A program made the translations under genes and the position numbers. Shown piece after piece: positions 34,045 through 44,211 of a DNA stretch of 64,000 nt (its first letter is position 1; the number at the start of each line of letters is the position of its first letter). The stretch spans positions 2,573,001 through 2,637,000 of the forward strand of contig JAWRVZ010000052.1 in assembly GCA_037043235.1 (NCBI GenBank), given 5' to 3'. Below the pieces are notes generated by a model. That model searched no databases. It had not been told where the DNA came from and was given only the letters and a program-made list of their open reading frames with translations. Source of the DNA: Rhodeus uyekii (taxonomy: Eukaryota > Chordata > Actinopteri > Cypriniformes > Acheilognathidae).

Positions 34045-35530
34045 ATTTGGTGAAGGCTGTAGCGATTCTAAGCCTAAGGGAAATTGTGCGGGATCTATTT
34101 GTGCGTGAATCGTTTTGTTGACCAAACACACATAAATCTGCACAAAGGGGAATTTGGATATTAACAGTTAATTATAACAGATTATAACAATTATTAATAT
34201 CTATGGCTTGATTCGACTTGTAGAATTTTCTTTAATTCTAGAAAAGAGTTCAAAGAACGGATAATTTGTCCAGCAAATTATCTTATAAACTCTGGAAAGG
34301 TTTCTTTTGGCCACCAAGAATGATCTTTCCATTAATTTGTAACAAGGATCGGTCACCATTAAAGTGACTTATGGATGAGCAATTCAGAGGCAATCACGTG
34401 TGAATATATATATTTTAATAATCGACAAACAATAGACAAACATACACAGATTAATTGAAAAAGGGAAGAAGAGAGAATAAGAGAGAGAGAGAGAGTAGGA
34501 GAGGGAGAGACATTATTACAGACAATAACCTATTTGAGAAACAAGCAAGGAATCAGACCAACTTATTGGTATAAACTCAAAACTCTCTAACGAGGGTAGG
34601 CTACTTGCTTATGTTTCTTTCGCTGGTCGGAATGCGTGCGTGCGAATTCCGATCTGGTCCGAGGTTTGCGTCTTGCTGGGCGGGTCCGTTGGAGTCCGCG
34701 GTAAGTTCAAATTTGGTTCTTAGTCTGGTAATGTCCTTTGTGGAAAATGGCGCTGGAGGATCCAAGAATCCGCGCCAGAGGAGAGAAGATGCAGGAACAA
34801 GAAAGAGAGTTGCAAGAGAGGAGGTTGACAAGAAGAGGAAGAGACTGGTCCTTAGGCCGCAGGCGGTTTTAAAGGAATGAGGAGGCTGTGCCCCCTTTTG
34901 TCAGGCCGGCCAATCAGAATGAAGGAACTAAGAAGCGGGAAACTTTCCTTTGTCTTTAGTCTGATGTGATTAGCATGTTTTATGGCTTACTTGAGAATGC
35001 AGACCTTTGGGTTTTGAATAAAAGAAAGAGTCTGATGCATCCTAGCACAGTGAAACAAACCTAGACAGTCTGCAAATTGAAAGACAAAGATTTCGAGACC
35101 ATCCATGGCTATATTAACTCTTGACATGAAAGCAAGATAAAGATTAGCATGGTTATGTATAGGTAATTACTGATTATAAGCCACTCAATTATCAAACACA
35201 TCTAAAATGATTATAACAAAAACATGCATACATATAGGTAAAACACAACACATCTAAAAATGGAAAATAACTAAGTTAAAAGTCACATGGCACAGTCTTT
35301 GTGTTCTTGGTATGTGTGTGTGTGTGGGTGTAAGAATGGGGGCTGTTTTACGATGGCACCCTTTGAAATGCGGAGGAGAGCGAGGGTGAATGAGAATGGT
35401 TTGTGTTCCAGAGGTCTTAAACTGTCAGTTCACAGACTCTACGGAGCCGATCCTGTCGAATCACTTTTTCAATCAAAGAATGAATCTGATCGATCATTCA
35501 TGAGCACCGTCCATACTCTACAAGGCCCAG
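34045..35530. other. unclassified inserted sequence between DIRS parts
   Basis: Starts near AAGGCTGTAGCGATTCTAAG and contains a GA-rich tract (about 34479-34510), GCGTGCGTGCGAATTCC-type GC-rich sequence and AATAAAAGAAAGAG. It has the feel of LTR or leader sequence of a retroelement, but no ends or proteins were recognised. Confidence 0.35.
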
Positions 35531-35538
35531 GAGGTGAG

Positions 35539-35797
35539 CAGTGTTGCCAGACTGACGATTTCCAGCCCAACTACCGCAAAATACCCGCCCAAGACCAAAA
35601 TTGTTGACGGGGGGAGGGAAGAGAGAGAGACCTACACACGATTGTTGACGTTTTAATGGAATTTATATGCATTTATATATGAAATTTGGGCGGGTTTGTC
35701 ATAAAAAACAAGCCCAATTTTTATCCACCAGCCCAATGCATTTTTTTGACCAAAAGGAGCCCAATTGGGCGGGAACCCGCCCAATCTGGCAACACTG
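35539..35797. mobile_element. complete small hAT-type element (259 bp)
   Basis: Terminal repeats CAGTGTTGCCAGACTG and the inverted CAATCTGGCAACACTG are flanked by the exact 8-bp duplication GAGGTGAG (35531-35538 and 35798-35805). GCCCAA/TTGGGC and CCCGCCCAA words are repeated near both ends. No coding sequence. The ends begin like those of the hAT element at 23351 (CAGTGTTGCCA) but then diverge. Confidence 0.93.
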
Positions 35798-36059
35798 GAG
35801 GTGAGGCCTACCCACCTTAGGTATGTAGAAGAAACTCTGATTTCTGTCCCAAGGGCCCATACTGAGAGCACGTTTCATAGTGACGTGTTTTCATAGAGAC
35901 ATTTCATTGCCCAATTTGGTTCTCCCTCACTTATTTAACTCCTTGCAGACTGGATGCTATGACGTGGTTGAGGCTATATCTTTAATCTTTTCTCCTGATT
36001 GCAAGATGTGGATTTCAAACCAGGTGTCTCTCATCGACGGAACTCTATGGGAGTTTCTG

Positions 36060-36380
36060 GTCAGGGCGTACCTCCTGTCCTAAGCAGTGGGCCTAATAGC
36101 CAATCCTTGATCAGAACGGTGGAAACTGTGGCTTTGGACCTTGAGGGGGGACCAGCTCATAGATTCTGGTCTCTCAACTGAGGTTGTTGAGACCATTCTC
36201 CACTCCAGAGCTCCGTCCACAAGGAAACTATACTCCCTGAATTGGAAACTCTTCATTTCTTGGTGCAGTGAGAAGCAAATGAACCCAATTACTTGGCAGA
36301 TTGGTTTCTCTTGCAAGAGTTCCTGCAAGACCCTGAAGGTTTACATGGCTGCCATAACTGCTTACATGAAAGCATGAAAT
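36060..36380 (+). pseudogene. DIRS tyrosine recombinase, N-terminal fragment
   Basis: The plus strand encodes LSTEVVETILHSRAPSTRKL, then LNWKLFISWC and, after a frameshift, LKVYMAAITAYMKA. This is the N-terminal SAM-like arm-binding region of DIRS recombinases. The catalytic domain is absent: the sequence diverges after about 36377. It is the likely downstream part of the DIRS copy at 33719. Confidence 0.8.
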
Positions 36381-36689
36381 TGACGATTTCTGCATACCAC
36401 CTAGGCCTCCCGATGGCAACCCGGGTGGTCCCTTAAAAATAAAATTGGCCGGGGGAGGAGCAATACCTTGAGGGCGGGTGGGACAAAGGAGGGAGAGCCT
36501 CCGGGAAAACCAACCCACCAGCGCCGCCCTGGACATCCCTGACTACCTGGCCCCTGGTTCCCCCGGCACCACCCTGGAGATAACCCTGACTCTGAATAAC
36601 TCTGTATACACCTGTCTCTAGAGTGCCCACTCCCCCACCCATGTCTTGACTGATGTCTTGTCTATCGAGTCCTCCTCCTGTTCCGTACT
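36381..36689. other. GC-rich unclassified segment
   Basis: Contains CCACCTAGGCCTCCCGATGG and CCGGGTGGTCC inverted words. Probably transposon-derived; no family recognised. Confidence 0.3.
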
Positions 36690-36960
36690 GTTATGGCCTT
36701 GTCTCGGTGTTCACATCCCTTTCCCTTCCATGTCCTTCACACACCTGTCCATGTTTAATCACTTACCTAAGTCTCGTCAGCTGTTTCACATCTTCCCCGT
36801 GTGTCTTTATACCCTCCTGTGTTCCCTTGTCTTTGTCAGTCATTGTTGGATCTTGTCACTTGTGACTTTATCATGTGGATGTTGCTGTGTGTTGGGATGA
36901 CGTGTTCCCCTTCCATGTTTCAATGAGAGTCTTTTGATTGATGTCTATGATTAATTTTCT
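36690..36960 (+). mobile_element. LTR-like segment
   Basis: C/T-rich sequence with CACCTGTCC, TCACTTACC, TTTATACCCTCCTGTG and GTCTTTGTCAGTCATTG, the promoter-like word order of the LTRs at 16040 and 25724 (minus). The ends are unresolved. Confidence 0.45.
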
Positions 36961-38289
36961 GTTTTTATTTTGTTGTTTGATTTATATTAACAGCATATAT
37001 AGCAGTTGATTCTATATTACACTGATTCACTTTAATGCACAGATCTGATACAGACATGCAATTTCTTTCCCTGCTGTTTACATTCACAGATATAACTGAC
37101 GGTTTTTATGTGAACCTTGTGTGTATTTGATAGTTTAAGCTCAATAGTACATGAAAGAGAATATTCCTAATATTCTAATATTTTGAATATTCACAGGACA
37201 CTACGTCGGACATCCAGCTTTCTGTGTGCATGCTTTGAGTCCACGTGCTCAGAAAAACCTAGATCAGAAGTTAACACTGATTTGGCTTTAAAAAGCATGA
37301 CTTTGGCTTCACAAACTTTCATGATTATGAACAACTGCAAGTCACGTGGACATGACTGCAATAGAGATGATCTTCAAAATCAAGTAGATATTTTAGTTTT
37401 TGGCAGCATATCAGAGGCACGAACTGTAAAGGGGGTGGGGAAATGCTGCTCATTTGGCTTTAAAGATGTGTTCTCAAAAACAGCATGTTTTTTCTTTCAC
37501 TCAAAAATGGGCAATTACAACATTAATATATTACTATTACATATTATAAATGATCTGTGGCTATTGTGAGCTGAAACTTCACAGAAAAATTTTGGGGATA
37601 TTTGAGACTTAAATTACATGTTGTCAAGTGGACCTATTATGCCCCCTTTTACTTGCAGTAAGGCTCTCTCTCAGATAGAGAGTTGTTTCTTTCAGGCTAT
37701 GCAACTCAAGAGTCCTTAGTCTGCTGTTTCCAGACCCATCTTCTAATCTCACTTACATGTTGAGAACAGACTGCTGCTCTCCCTGAGGTTACAAATTCAC
37801 ACTGACCTTCCATTAAACACTGACATTAATTACAATAAATTAATTATACACTACCTTTGTTAAATGTGAATGAGGTCAGCTGAGCATGCGTTTTCATTTT
37901 CAAATATTATTTTTTTGTTTATTTTTTTCTGGCCGAAATATTAAACGTTTCTATGACCAAAGACAGATGATTCATTATTTTAGATAGATGGGAGAGATAG
38001 AATTTTTATGAGTAAACTCACTCAATCTTAAAAAAAAAAAAAATTTGGTTTTCTCAGTAAGCAGGTCTCTATGGAACAATTTAGGAGCATCTTTCTGGGA
38101 AGCACCATTGTGAGAAAGAGAGATGTCTTCAGATTTAAATCTGCTATAAGTAATCTTCCACCCTGTATTTTTGAAAAAAGAGTTTCTTTTTCTCAGAATA
38201 ATGGAATTGTGTGAACAAATACAAATGCATTAGCTGACCGTCTAAAAAATAAAATAAAATTACTATTAATGTTAACCACTATGTTAAAA
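36961..38289. other. non-coding stretch, nothing certain recognised
   Basis: AT-rich. An open frame of 128 codons at 37183-37569 begins at a non-ATG codon and has no recognisable domain. Confidence 0.4.
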
Positions 38290-38495
38290 GAATAATTTAC
38301 CCTAAATGCAAATTGTCATTATCCTCACCCTGTGCTAACCCTGTATGCTTTCCTTTCTTCTGTAGAATATACATATATACAATTATTACATATTTTACAA
38401 TTATGTATGTATGAATTATTAATAACGTTTTTCCCATTGAATGAAAGTCAATGGGGTCTTACTCATTCATACTCAAAGGGTGAGTAAATGATGAC
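38290..38495. mobile_element. decayed MITE related to 18519-18760
   Basis: Inverted ends AATTTACCCTAAATGCAAAT...TCATTATCCTCACCC and GGGTGAGTAAATGATGA, with a central GAAAGTCAATGGGGT block, fit the GATAGTTCACCC MITE family. Confidence 0.6.
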
Positions 38496-38914
38496 TTGAA
38501 GCAGTGCATGCTGGTTGGATATTTTGTCCAGTATGAGATGCTGCCAACATCACATCACAGTGATGAAGGCCATCAAAGAATTATAAGAGTGAATCGAGAA
38601 CAGTTCAATGGCTCTCAACAACCCTGGCAGAATAGTTAACTCAACTATTGTGTTTTTAAATCAATACAATACATGCTCAAGCTATGAGACAGTGTCATGG
38701 AGCAGTAAAGACGAGACATTTCAGCTTCTCATCAGGAGACATTCCACAATAAATTAGAAGGAAACAATTAATGATTAATTACTGGGCTAATCTCAAGAGG
38801 CATAAAGAGGAATATCCTACAAAAATGGCCTTACAGAAGTGTTGGGGAAAAAAATAAAAGGTGTAAACTATGCTTTGGGTGTAGTGGTAAATTTATGCAG
38901 AAGAAATGCACGTA

Positions 38915-39074
38915 CAGTAATATATTTCAAGATACGAGCATAATTCGTTCCAGGGCAGAGCTTGTAACTCGAATTGCTTGTGCCTGGAATCATGTTCTCC
39001 CATAAGAAATAATAGAAAACAAATCTGTTCCAGATCCGTAACAATGGGAAAAAAAATGTTTTTTATTGGTTTAG

Positions 39075-39105
<31 letters not shown>

Positions 39106-39875
39106 AATAGTACATGTATACAGTATAAGGATTTGTGTGATATCAAATAAAATGTGGTTTTAATTATAAATTAAGTAGCGGCAGGTGCGGAGGAGGGAGG
39201 GAGGAGGCTGGTACTTACACAACAAAACATAACCTAAATCAACATGGCATACATATTATAATTTTTTACTTTTCTATTTTATATTATTGTTTTGATTTTT
39301 TTGTTGCTGTAATCTTTGCTTTTGATCACTTTTCGTTACTTTTTTAGTTTAGTACAAAGTGTAATTTTCTTGAATATCAGGAACTAAGCATTACTGAACT
39401 TACCTTTTTTCGCCTGACTACCCTCACTTTCACTTGGCGCAGACAATAACGGAATCTCTATAGAGGGAGATCTGCTTCTCCTTTATCCACAACAACAGAA
39501 GCCTCTCCATCTCATCATTTATATTCAAACATAACTTCGATATATCGTCACGATTTACATTCTTGATAACATCCTTCTGCTTTAGGATGATGCAAATCAT
39601 GGATGTACTGCGATCATAAGTGCGAGCTAGATGACTGAAGCGGGCAACGCGCTCATATTTATACACAATTTCATGCTTCATTTCCATGGTCATCATGCGT
39701 TTCCTCTTCTCACTGCCATCCTTACTACCCACTTACTTAGAACTTTCCGACTTTCGATCTTACGAAGAATAATGCACAACATAGAAAGAAAATCAGCTAC
39801 TCGTGGGCGATGTATATTCCGATCGTATCTTGGAATACTCATATGTAGGGACGCTCGTATCTCAAGGTATTACTG
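38915..39875 (-). mobile_element. Tigger/pogo-type element with both ends (961 bp)
   Basis: Terminal repeats CAGTAATATATTTCAAGATA (left) and the inverted TCTCAAGGTATTACTG (right) are flanked by TA duplications (38913-38914 and 39876-39877), as for Tc1/mariner-pogo insertions. CTCGTAT-type subterminal words are present. It contains an N-terminal transposase fragment and an (AC)n tract (about 39072-39101). It is an internally deleted derivative. Confidence 0.88.
39430..39732 (-). pseudogene. Tigger/CENP-B-like transposase, N-terminal part
   Basis: The frame encodes GSKDGSEKRKRMMTMEMKHE, then YDRSTSMICIILKQKDV, then EEMERLLL-like NDEMERLLLLWIKEKQ. This is a pogo-family helix-turn-helix plus the start of the CENP-B-type DNA-binding region. 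The open frame begins at GTG and lacks the DDE catalytic domain found in full-length transposases of several hundred residues. The DNA-binding part could still recognise element ends if expressed, but there is no evidence for expression. Confidence 0.8.
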
Positions 39876-39884
39876 TACTTGAAT

Positions 39885-40190
39885 GTTTTTTGTTTACTTT
39901 TCTATTTTATATTATTGTTTTGCTTTTTTCGATTTTGTTTTCGAAACCTTTTCTTCCCTTTATTCGCATGACCCTCACTTTCACTTGGCGCAGACCTTTT
40001 AACAAATCGTGGGAGATTTGTTTCTGTCAACCTTTTGCCACATAGCCATCACTTAATTTCACTATTAGAAATGTTTACCTCCGGTTCACCCTCCTCCTCC
40101 TCGCCACTGTTGAGCTCTTGCAACACCTGCGTATGTTCATCGTCTGCAGCTCGATCAGCGATCGACAGTTCTTCCTTATGCTCCTGCATG
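39885..40190 (-). mobile_element. second Tigger fragment cut by a Gypsy LTR
   Basis: Closely repeats 14330-14700 (CTTTCACTTGGCGCAGACC, GAGCTCTTGCAACACCTGCG, TATGTTCATCGTCTGCAGC). It stops where the LTR begins at 40191, so it was probably the insertion target. Confidence 0.7.
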
Positions 40191-40825
40191 TGTCACATGT
40201 CCTGTTTGATGTGCTTTCTTTCCCCTTTATGTCCTGTGTTCGTTGTCCGTGTGACTGTCGCCACGCATGTGGCTGTGTTTACATTAGTCTGCTGTCAGTG
40301 TGTCATGATTGTCCCCAAGCCCTTGTTATTCACTTTATGCCTCCGCACCTGTTATCACTCTTCCCAATTACCTCTCTTATTTCTTCTTCTTGTGTTTGGT
40401 TGTCTTCTGCTTGATCGTTGTTGTTTGGTCTCCTTCTCAACTCGACCTAGCCAGTTTGCATCTTGTCAACCTTGTTGTGTCGTGTGTTTTAGGCTCCAGT
40501 GCCGGTTAATTTCCCTGTTTTGTTTTTGTTTTTACGCTTCTCCCTTTCTCCTGTCACCAGGTCTGCTGGCCGCGCCAACCAGCGATCTCGCTCTCTGCAT
40601 CCTGTCATCAGGCTCTCTCCGGCTCGCGTTCATCGCCACCTCCCAGTGGGCGCTCAGCTGTTCTATTCCCCGCTGCCTTCGCGATCAGCTCGCGACCTAT
40701 TCACGGTTTTCTGGCCGTTGGATTTATAATTTGCAAGAGACTTGTTTTCCTTTTGATTATTTACATTGCTTGAATAAACTTTCTGTTGAGCCTGCAATTG
40801 AATCCAGCGCCTCCCTGACAGGACA
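40191..40825 (+). repeat. 5' LTR of the sushi-like Gypsy element
   Basis: Starts TGTCACATGTCC and ends TGACAGGACA just before the primer-binding site. C/T-rich. The end could instead be 40820 (CCCTGACA) because GACAG is duplicated there. The LTR contains, at 40409-40419, the 11-mer GCTTGATCGTT that is complementary to the primer-binding site. Confidence 0.75.
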
Positions 40826-40841
40826 GAACGATCAAGCCAGA
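40826..40841 (+). promoter_or_regulatory. primer-binding site, self-priming type
   Basis: AACGATCAAGC (40827-40837), directly after the LTR, is the exact complement of 40409-40419 within the LTR. Tf1/sushi elements prime reverse transcription by folding their own mRNA 5' end onto such a site rather than using a tRNA. If so, the RNA start (R region) should be at about 40409. Confidence 0.6.
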
Positions 40842-41847
40842 ATGGATTCAGCAGGCTCGGACCAAGTCAGAACAGCCATTGACCAGCAGGGGGTGCTATT
40901 GGGTCAACATGACTCTCAACTATCAACTGCCTTCAGGGAGATTGAGTTTTTGACTGCACAACTGGCCAACCTTAATGCCTGCTTTGAAGAGCAGCAACGC
41001 TTTATTGCATCAGTCTGTCCAGAGACTCAATCAATGCCATCACCGCCCTGCAAGGAGCCTCATGCCAATAACCCTCCACCTTATGATGGAGACCCCAATT
41101 CATGTCGGGCATTTCTCTCTCAGTGTTCACTCATGTTTGACCTCCAGCCTCGACGCTACGCTACTGAACAGTCGAAGGTGGCTTATGTTTTAACACTTCT
41201 CACAGGAAGGGCCCGAGATTGGGGACGGTCGTGTATGAGAGACAAGCCCAGTTTTGCTCAAGTTTCGATCAGTTCCATCAAGAAATTATGAAGTTTATCA
41301 AGAGTTTATCAAGAAATTATGAAGTTTATCAGTTCCATCAAGAAATTATGAAGTTTACCGCTCTGCCCAGGGTGACGAGGCAGCTGCCAGGTTGGTGCGG
41401 CTTATGCAGAGTGGCCGCTCAGTCACTGACTTTTCCATCCAGTTTAAAACCTTAGCGGCAGCTTGCGATTGGAACGAAGGGGTCCTGCGTTCTAGGTTCC
41501 GGGAGGGCCTCGACGATGAAATTCAGGACGAGATCGCAGTCCGTGAACTTCCTCGTGATCTTGAGACCCTGATAGACTTGGCCCTTCGGGTTGAGGAACG
41601 ACTCCTGCGGCAACGCCAGCGTTGTGCTTTTCGTCCCACATGGAGAGTGGAGGAGACCCTTCCTCAGACAAACACCGTGGCTCCATCTCAGACTTCTCCA
41701 CCGGACTCCGAGCCGATGCAACTACGCCGTATGCGGCTCACACCTCAGCAAAAACAACATCACTTCACACAAGGTCTCTGTTTATACTGTGGTAAACCAG
41801 GACACTTTGCTGATAAACGCCCGTTAAAAGACAAGGCCCGTCAGTAG
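40842..41847 (+). pseudogene. Gypsy gag with CCHC knuckle, frameshifted
   Basis: From MDSAGSDQVRTA it runs through LTAQLANLNACFEEQQRF and the capsid-like PPYDGDPNSCRAFLSQCSLM. At about 41280-41360 a 20-odd-bp motif (CAAGAAATTATGAAGTTTA) is present three times and the frame is lost. It resumes with VRLMQSGRSVTDFSIQF (about 41395) and ends in a zinc knuckle CLYCGKPGHFADKR, whose last Cys is replaced by Arg. Gag would form the virus-like particle and bind RNA. Confidence 0.85.
41278..41359 (+). repeat. triplicated 19-bp motif inside gag
   Basis: CAAGAAATTATGAAGTTTA occurs three times at roughly 33- and 28-bp spacing, with partial CAGTTCCAT flanks also repeated. It is local slippage or duplication and coincides with the gag frame break. 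Confidence 0.9.
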
Positions 41848-41861
41848 ACCGGGGAATCCTG

Positions 41862-42185
41862 GTGGGCGCTTCTCCTTGTGTTAACTCCCCATCGTCACGG
41901 ACTGTACTACTCGTTACTCTCCAGTATGGAACCTCTTCCAACTCCTGCTCGGCCCTGGTTGATTCTGGGGCCGAGGGGAACTTTTCCACTGCTGCCCAGT
42001 GGGGTATTCCGGCCATACCCCTACATTTTCCTCTCTCTGTCTGGTCCCTTGGTGGTCAGCTTATCTTTTCCATCACCCACAGAACCCCTTCCGTAAGTCT
42101 TACTGTTTCAGGCAACCACCATGAGGTGATCAAGCTGTACCTTTTTAAATATCCCAATACCCCTATAATCTTGGGGCATCCTTAG
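41862..42185 (+). pseudogene. Gypsy aspartic protease
   Basis: Encodes a retropepsin-like domain with the active-site triplet DSG in SCSALVDSGAEGNFS and the C-terminal PNTPIILGHP segment. It ends at an in-frame TAG (42183-42185), after which the same frame continues into RT sequence, so a nonsense change separates protease from RT. The upstream TAG at 41845-41847 ends gag. Confidence 0.8.
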
Positions 42186-43120
42186 TTGGTACAGCATAGT
42201 CCTCATGTTGATTGGTCTGGTAATTCTGTGTTAGCCTGGAGTCAGTCTTGTCTAGCGTCTTGTTTGGGTACTGACTTTTCTTCTGGTTCTGTGTCTCCTG
42301 TTTTGCAGGTTGAGGCTGCCGATCTGACTGGTGTCCCCACGGAGTACCTGGATCTTCACAAGTCCCGGGCCACTTCTCTCCCTCCTCACCGGCCGTACGA
42401 CTGTGCCATTAACCTCCTCCCAGGCACTTCTCCGCCCTGGGGTCACCTTTATTCCCTGTCTGGTCCAGAAAGAGAGGCTATGGACAAGTATATTAGCTAT
42501 GCACTCAAGGCCGGCCTCATCCGTCCCTCCTCGTCATCGGTGGGTGCTGGATTCTTCTTTGTCAAGAAGAAGGATGGCTCCCTGCGACCCTTTATTGATT
42601 ATAGGGGTCTCAATGGCATCACTTTCAAGAACAGGTATCCCCTACCTCTCATGTCGTCTGCTTTTGAATTGTTGCAGGGAGCCAAGGACTTCACCAAGCT
42701 AGACCTCCGCAACGCTCACCACTTGGAGTGGATTCGTGAGGGAGATGAGTACTATGAGTACTTGGTCCTACCTTTTGGTCTGACCAATGCACCAGCTGTC
42801 TTCCAGGGCCTGGTTAATGATGTGCTGAGAGACATAATTAATGAGTTTGTCTTTGTGTACCTAGATGATATTCTGATCTTTTCTCCTTCTTCTCAGGTTC
42901 ACACTCAGCATGTTCGCCAGGTTCTCCAACGGCTTCTTGAGAATTATTTGTTAAGGCAGACAAGTGCGAGTTCCACTCCAAGTCAAGTCTGGTGGGGTGG
43001 AAGCTGATCCTGCTAAGGTAAGGGCCGTCGCCGAATGGCCAGTCCCTGACACTCGTAAGGCTGTGCAGCGGTTCCTGGGATTTGCCAACTTCTACAGGCG
43101 ATTCATCAGGAACTTTAGAC
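42186..43120 (+). pseudogene. Gypsy reverse transcriptase, deleted and truncated
   Basis: RT motifs in order: KKDGSLRPFIDYRGLNG, KLDLRNAHH (first Asp), LPFGLTNAPAVFQG, FVYLDDILIFS (YLDD). About a dozen residues are missing between the KLDLRNAHH and LPFG motifs. The frame shifts near 42960, then DPAKVRAVAEWPVPDTRKAV and FLGFANFYRRFIRNF follow to about 43118, where homology stops. The catalytic aspartates remain but the enzyme is broken. Confidence 0.85.
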
Positions 43121-43384
43121 GGCATTATTTTTTTTATTTAAGCAATTTGAGCCACAATATATCTTTACTATATTACTAATACATTCAAAAATTGTAAAAA
43201 AAAAAAAATGTTGAAGAAGTGTTAAAAGTTCCATTAAGAATGTCATAAATTAAGATTATCTAAAGCATTAGAAGAATGGAAATTAAAGTGGAACAGTGAA
43301 AAAAGGGTTAGAATTTAAAGTAAATCAAAAGATGTACTGTGTACTGACTGCACGGCACTGCTTGCCAAAATCTGCGTCAACGAT
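43121..43384. other. AT-rich sequence, nothing recognised
   Basis: T-rich and A-rich runs with no element ends or coding sequence recognised. Confidence 0.4.
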
Positions 43385-43790
43385 TCCCGTAACATGGCCA
43401 GTGCCTGTGGCGCTTTCCATAGGGACCCCATGACGTCAGTCCGACGTAACGTTGAACCTGATAGGGAACATCTAGGTTACCATTGTAACTATGGCCACAG
43501 GCCTGAGCCACCGCTGAGACCGGGATACACTGTCGGCTCCTCAGCAAAATATGAATGAAGTGAGCGATGCCGGTCCTATTTATACCCGAAAGCCGGGTGG
43601 GATGGGACTCGGTATGCAAATCTCACTAGCCAATGTTCATTGGCGCGTTTAGTTAAATTGGGAGGTGATTGGGCTCCCAAGTGAGACCCCATGACGTCAG
43701 TCCGATGTAACGTCTCTGTTCCCTCCTTCAGGGAATGGGGGTTACAATAGTAACCTAGACGTTACCTACATAACCCCCAGTTATCATGCA
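43385..43790. repeat. isolated DIRS-type terminal repeats
   Basis: GACCCCATGACGTCAGTCCG occurs twice in direct orientation (about 43425 and 43684). AACATCTAGGTTACCATTG (about 43467) has an inverted partner (CAATAGTAACCTAGACGTT, about 43745). GTTCCCTCCTTCAGGGAA is a short palindrome. This mix of direct and inverted repeats is the style of DIRS termini; no open frames accompany it. Confidence 0.6.
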
Positions 43791-44172
43791 TAGGTATGAA
43801 ACAGATTCACAAACATTCTTTTCAACACCCATAGGGTTATTTCTGTTACAAATATTCAGATTATCAGGTTAAAGATTTACACTTCAGATATAAACACTGA
43901 ATCTGTCTTGCCATCAAGATAGAGCAAACCACCTTTCAACAGTAATGACATTTTAAATGATGATTGTATTGATTGCATAGTTACACCAGTAGGTGGCAAC
44001 AAGTAACTGTTAAAAAAAAAATCAATCATTCTTTCAACAGTACTCTGTTGAAGAGTTGTTCAAAAATGCTGATTCATTCAGTAATGAAACATCTATTTAT
44101 GAGTGAAATTTGATGTATATGGTGCTTAATGTTGATGACAGTGCACATGTTGATCAATCACAACATACTGGA

Positions 44173-44211
<39 letters not shown>

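Larger units (their letters stand above)
40191..43120 (+). mobile_element. Ty3/Gypsy element, Tf1/sushi-like, 3'-truncated
   Basis: 5' LTR (40191-about 40825), primer-binding site, gag (from ATG 40842), protease (41862-42185) and RT (42186-about 43120) follow one another on the plus strand. RNase H, integrase, polypurine tract and 3' LTR are missing. The domain sequences resemble fish sushi-type Gypsy elements. There are several disabling lesions. The sequence beyond 43120 is unrelated AT-rich DNA. Confidence 0.88.

Noticed and set aside
37183..37569. A 128-codon open frame
   Set aside because: Non-ATG start, no domain, ordinary AT-rich surroundings, no splice-linked partner.
40035..41291. 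A 418-codon open frame on the plus strand
   Set aside because: It runs from a Tigger fragment through a whole LTR into gag. Only the part after the ATG at 40842 has gag similarity.
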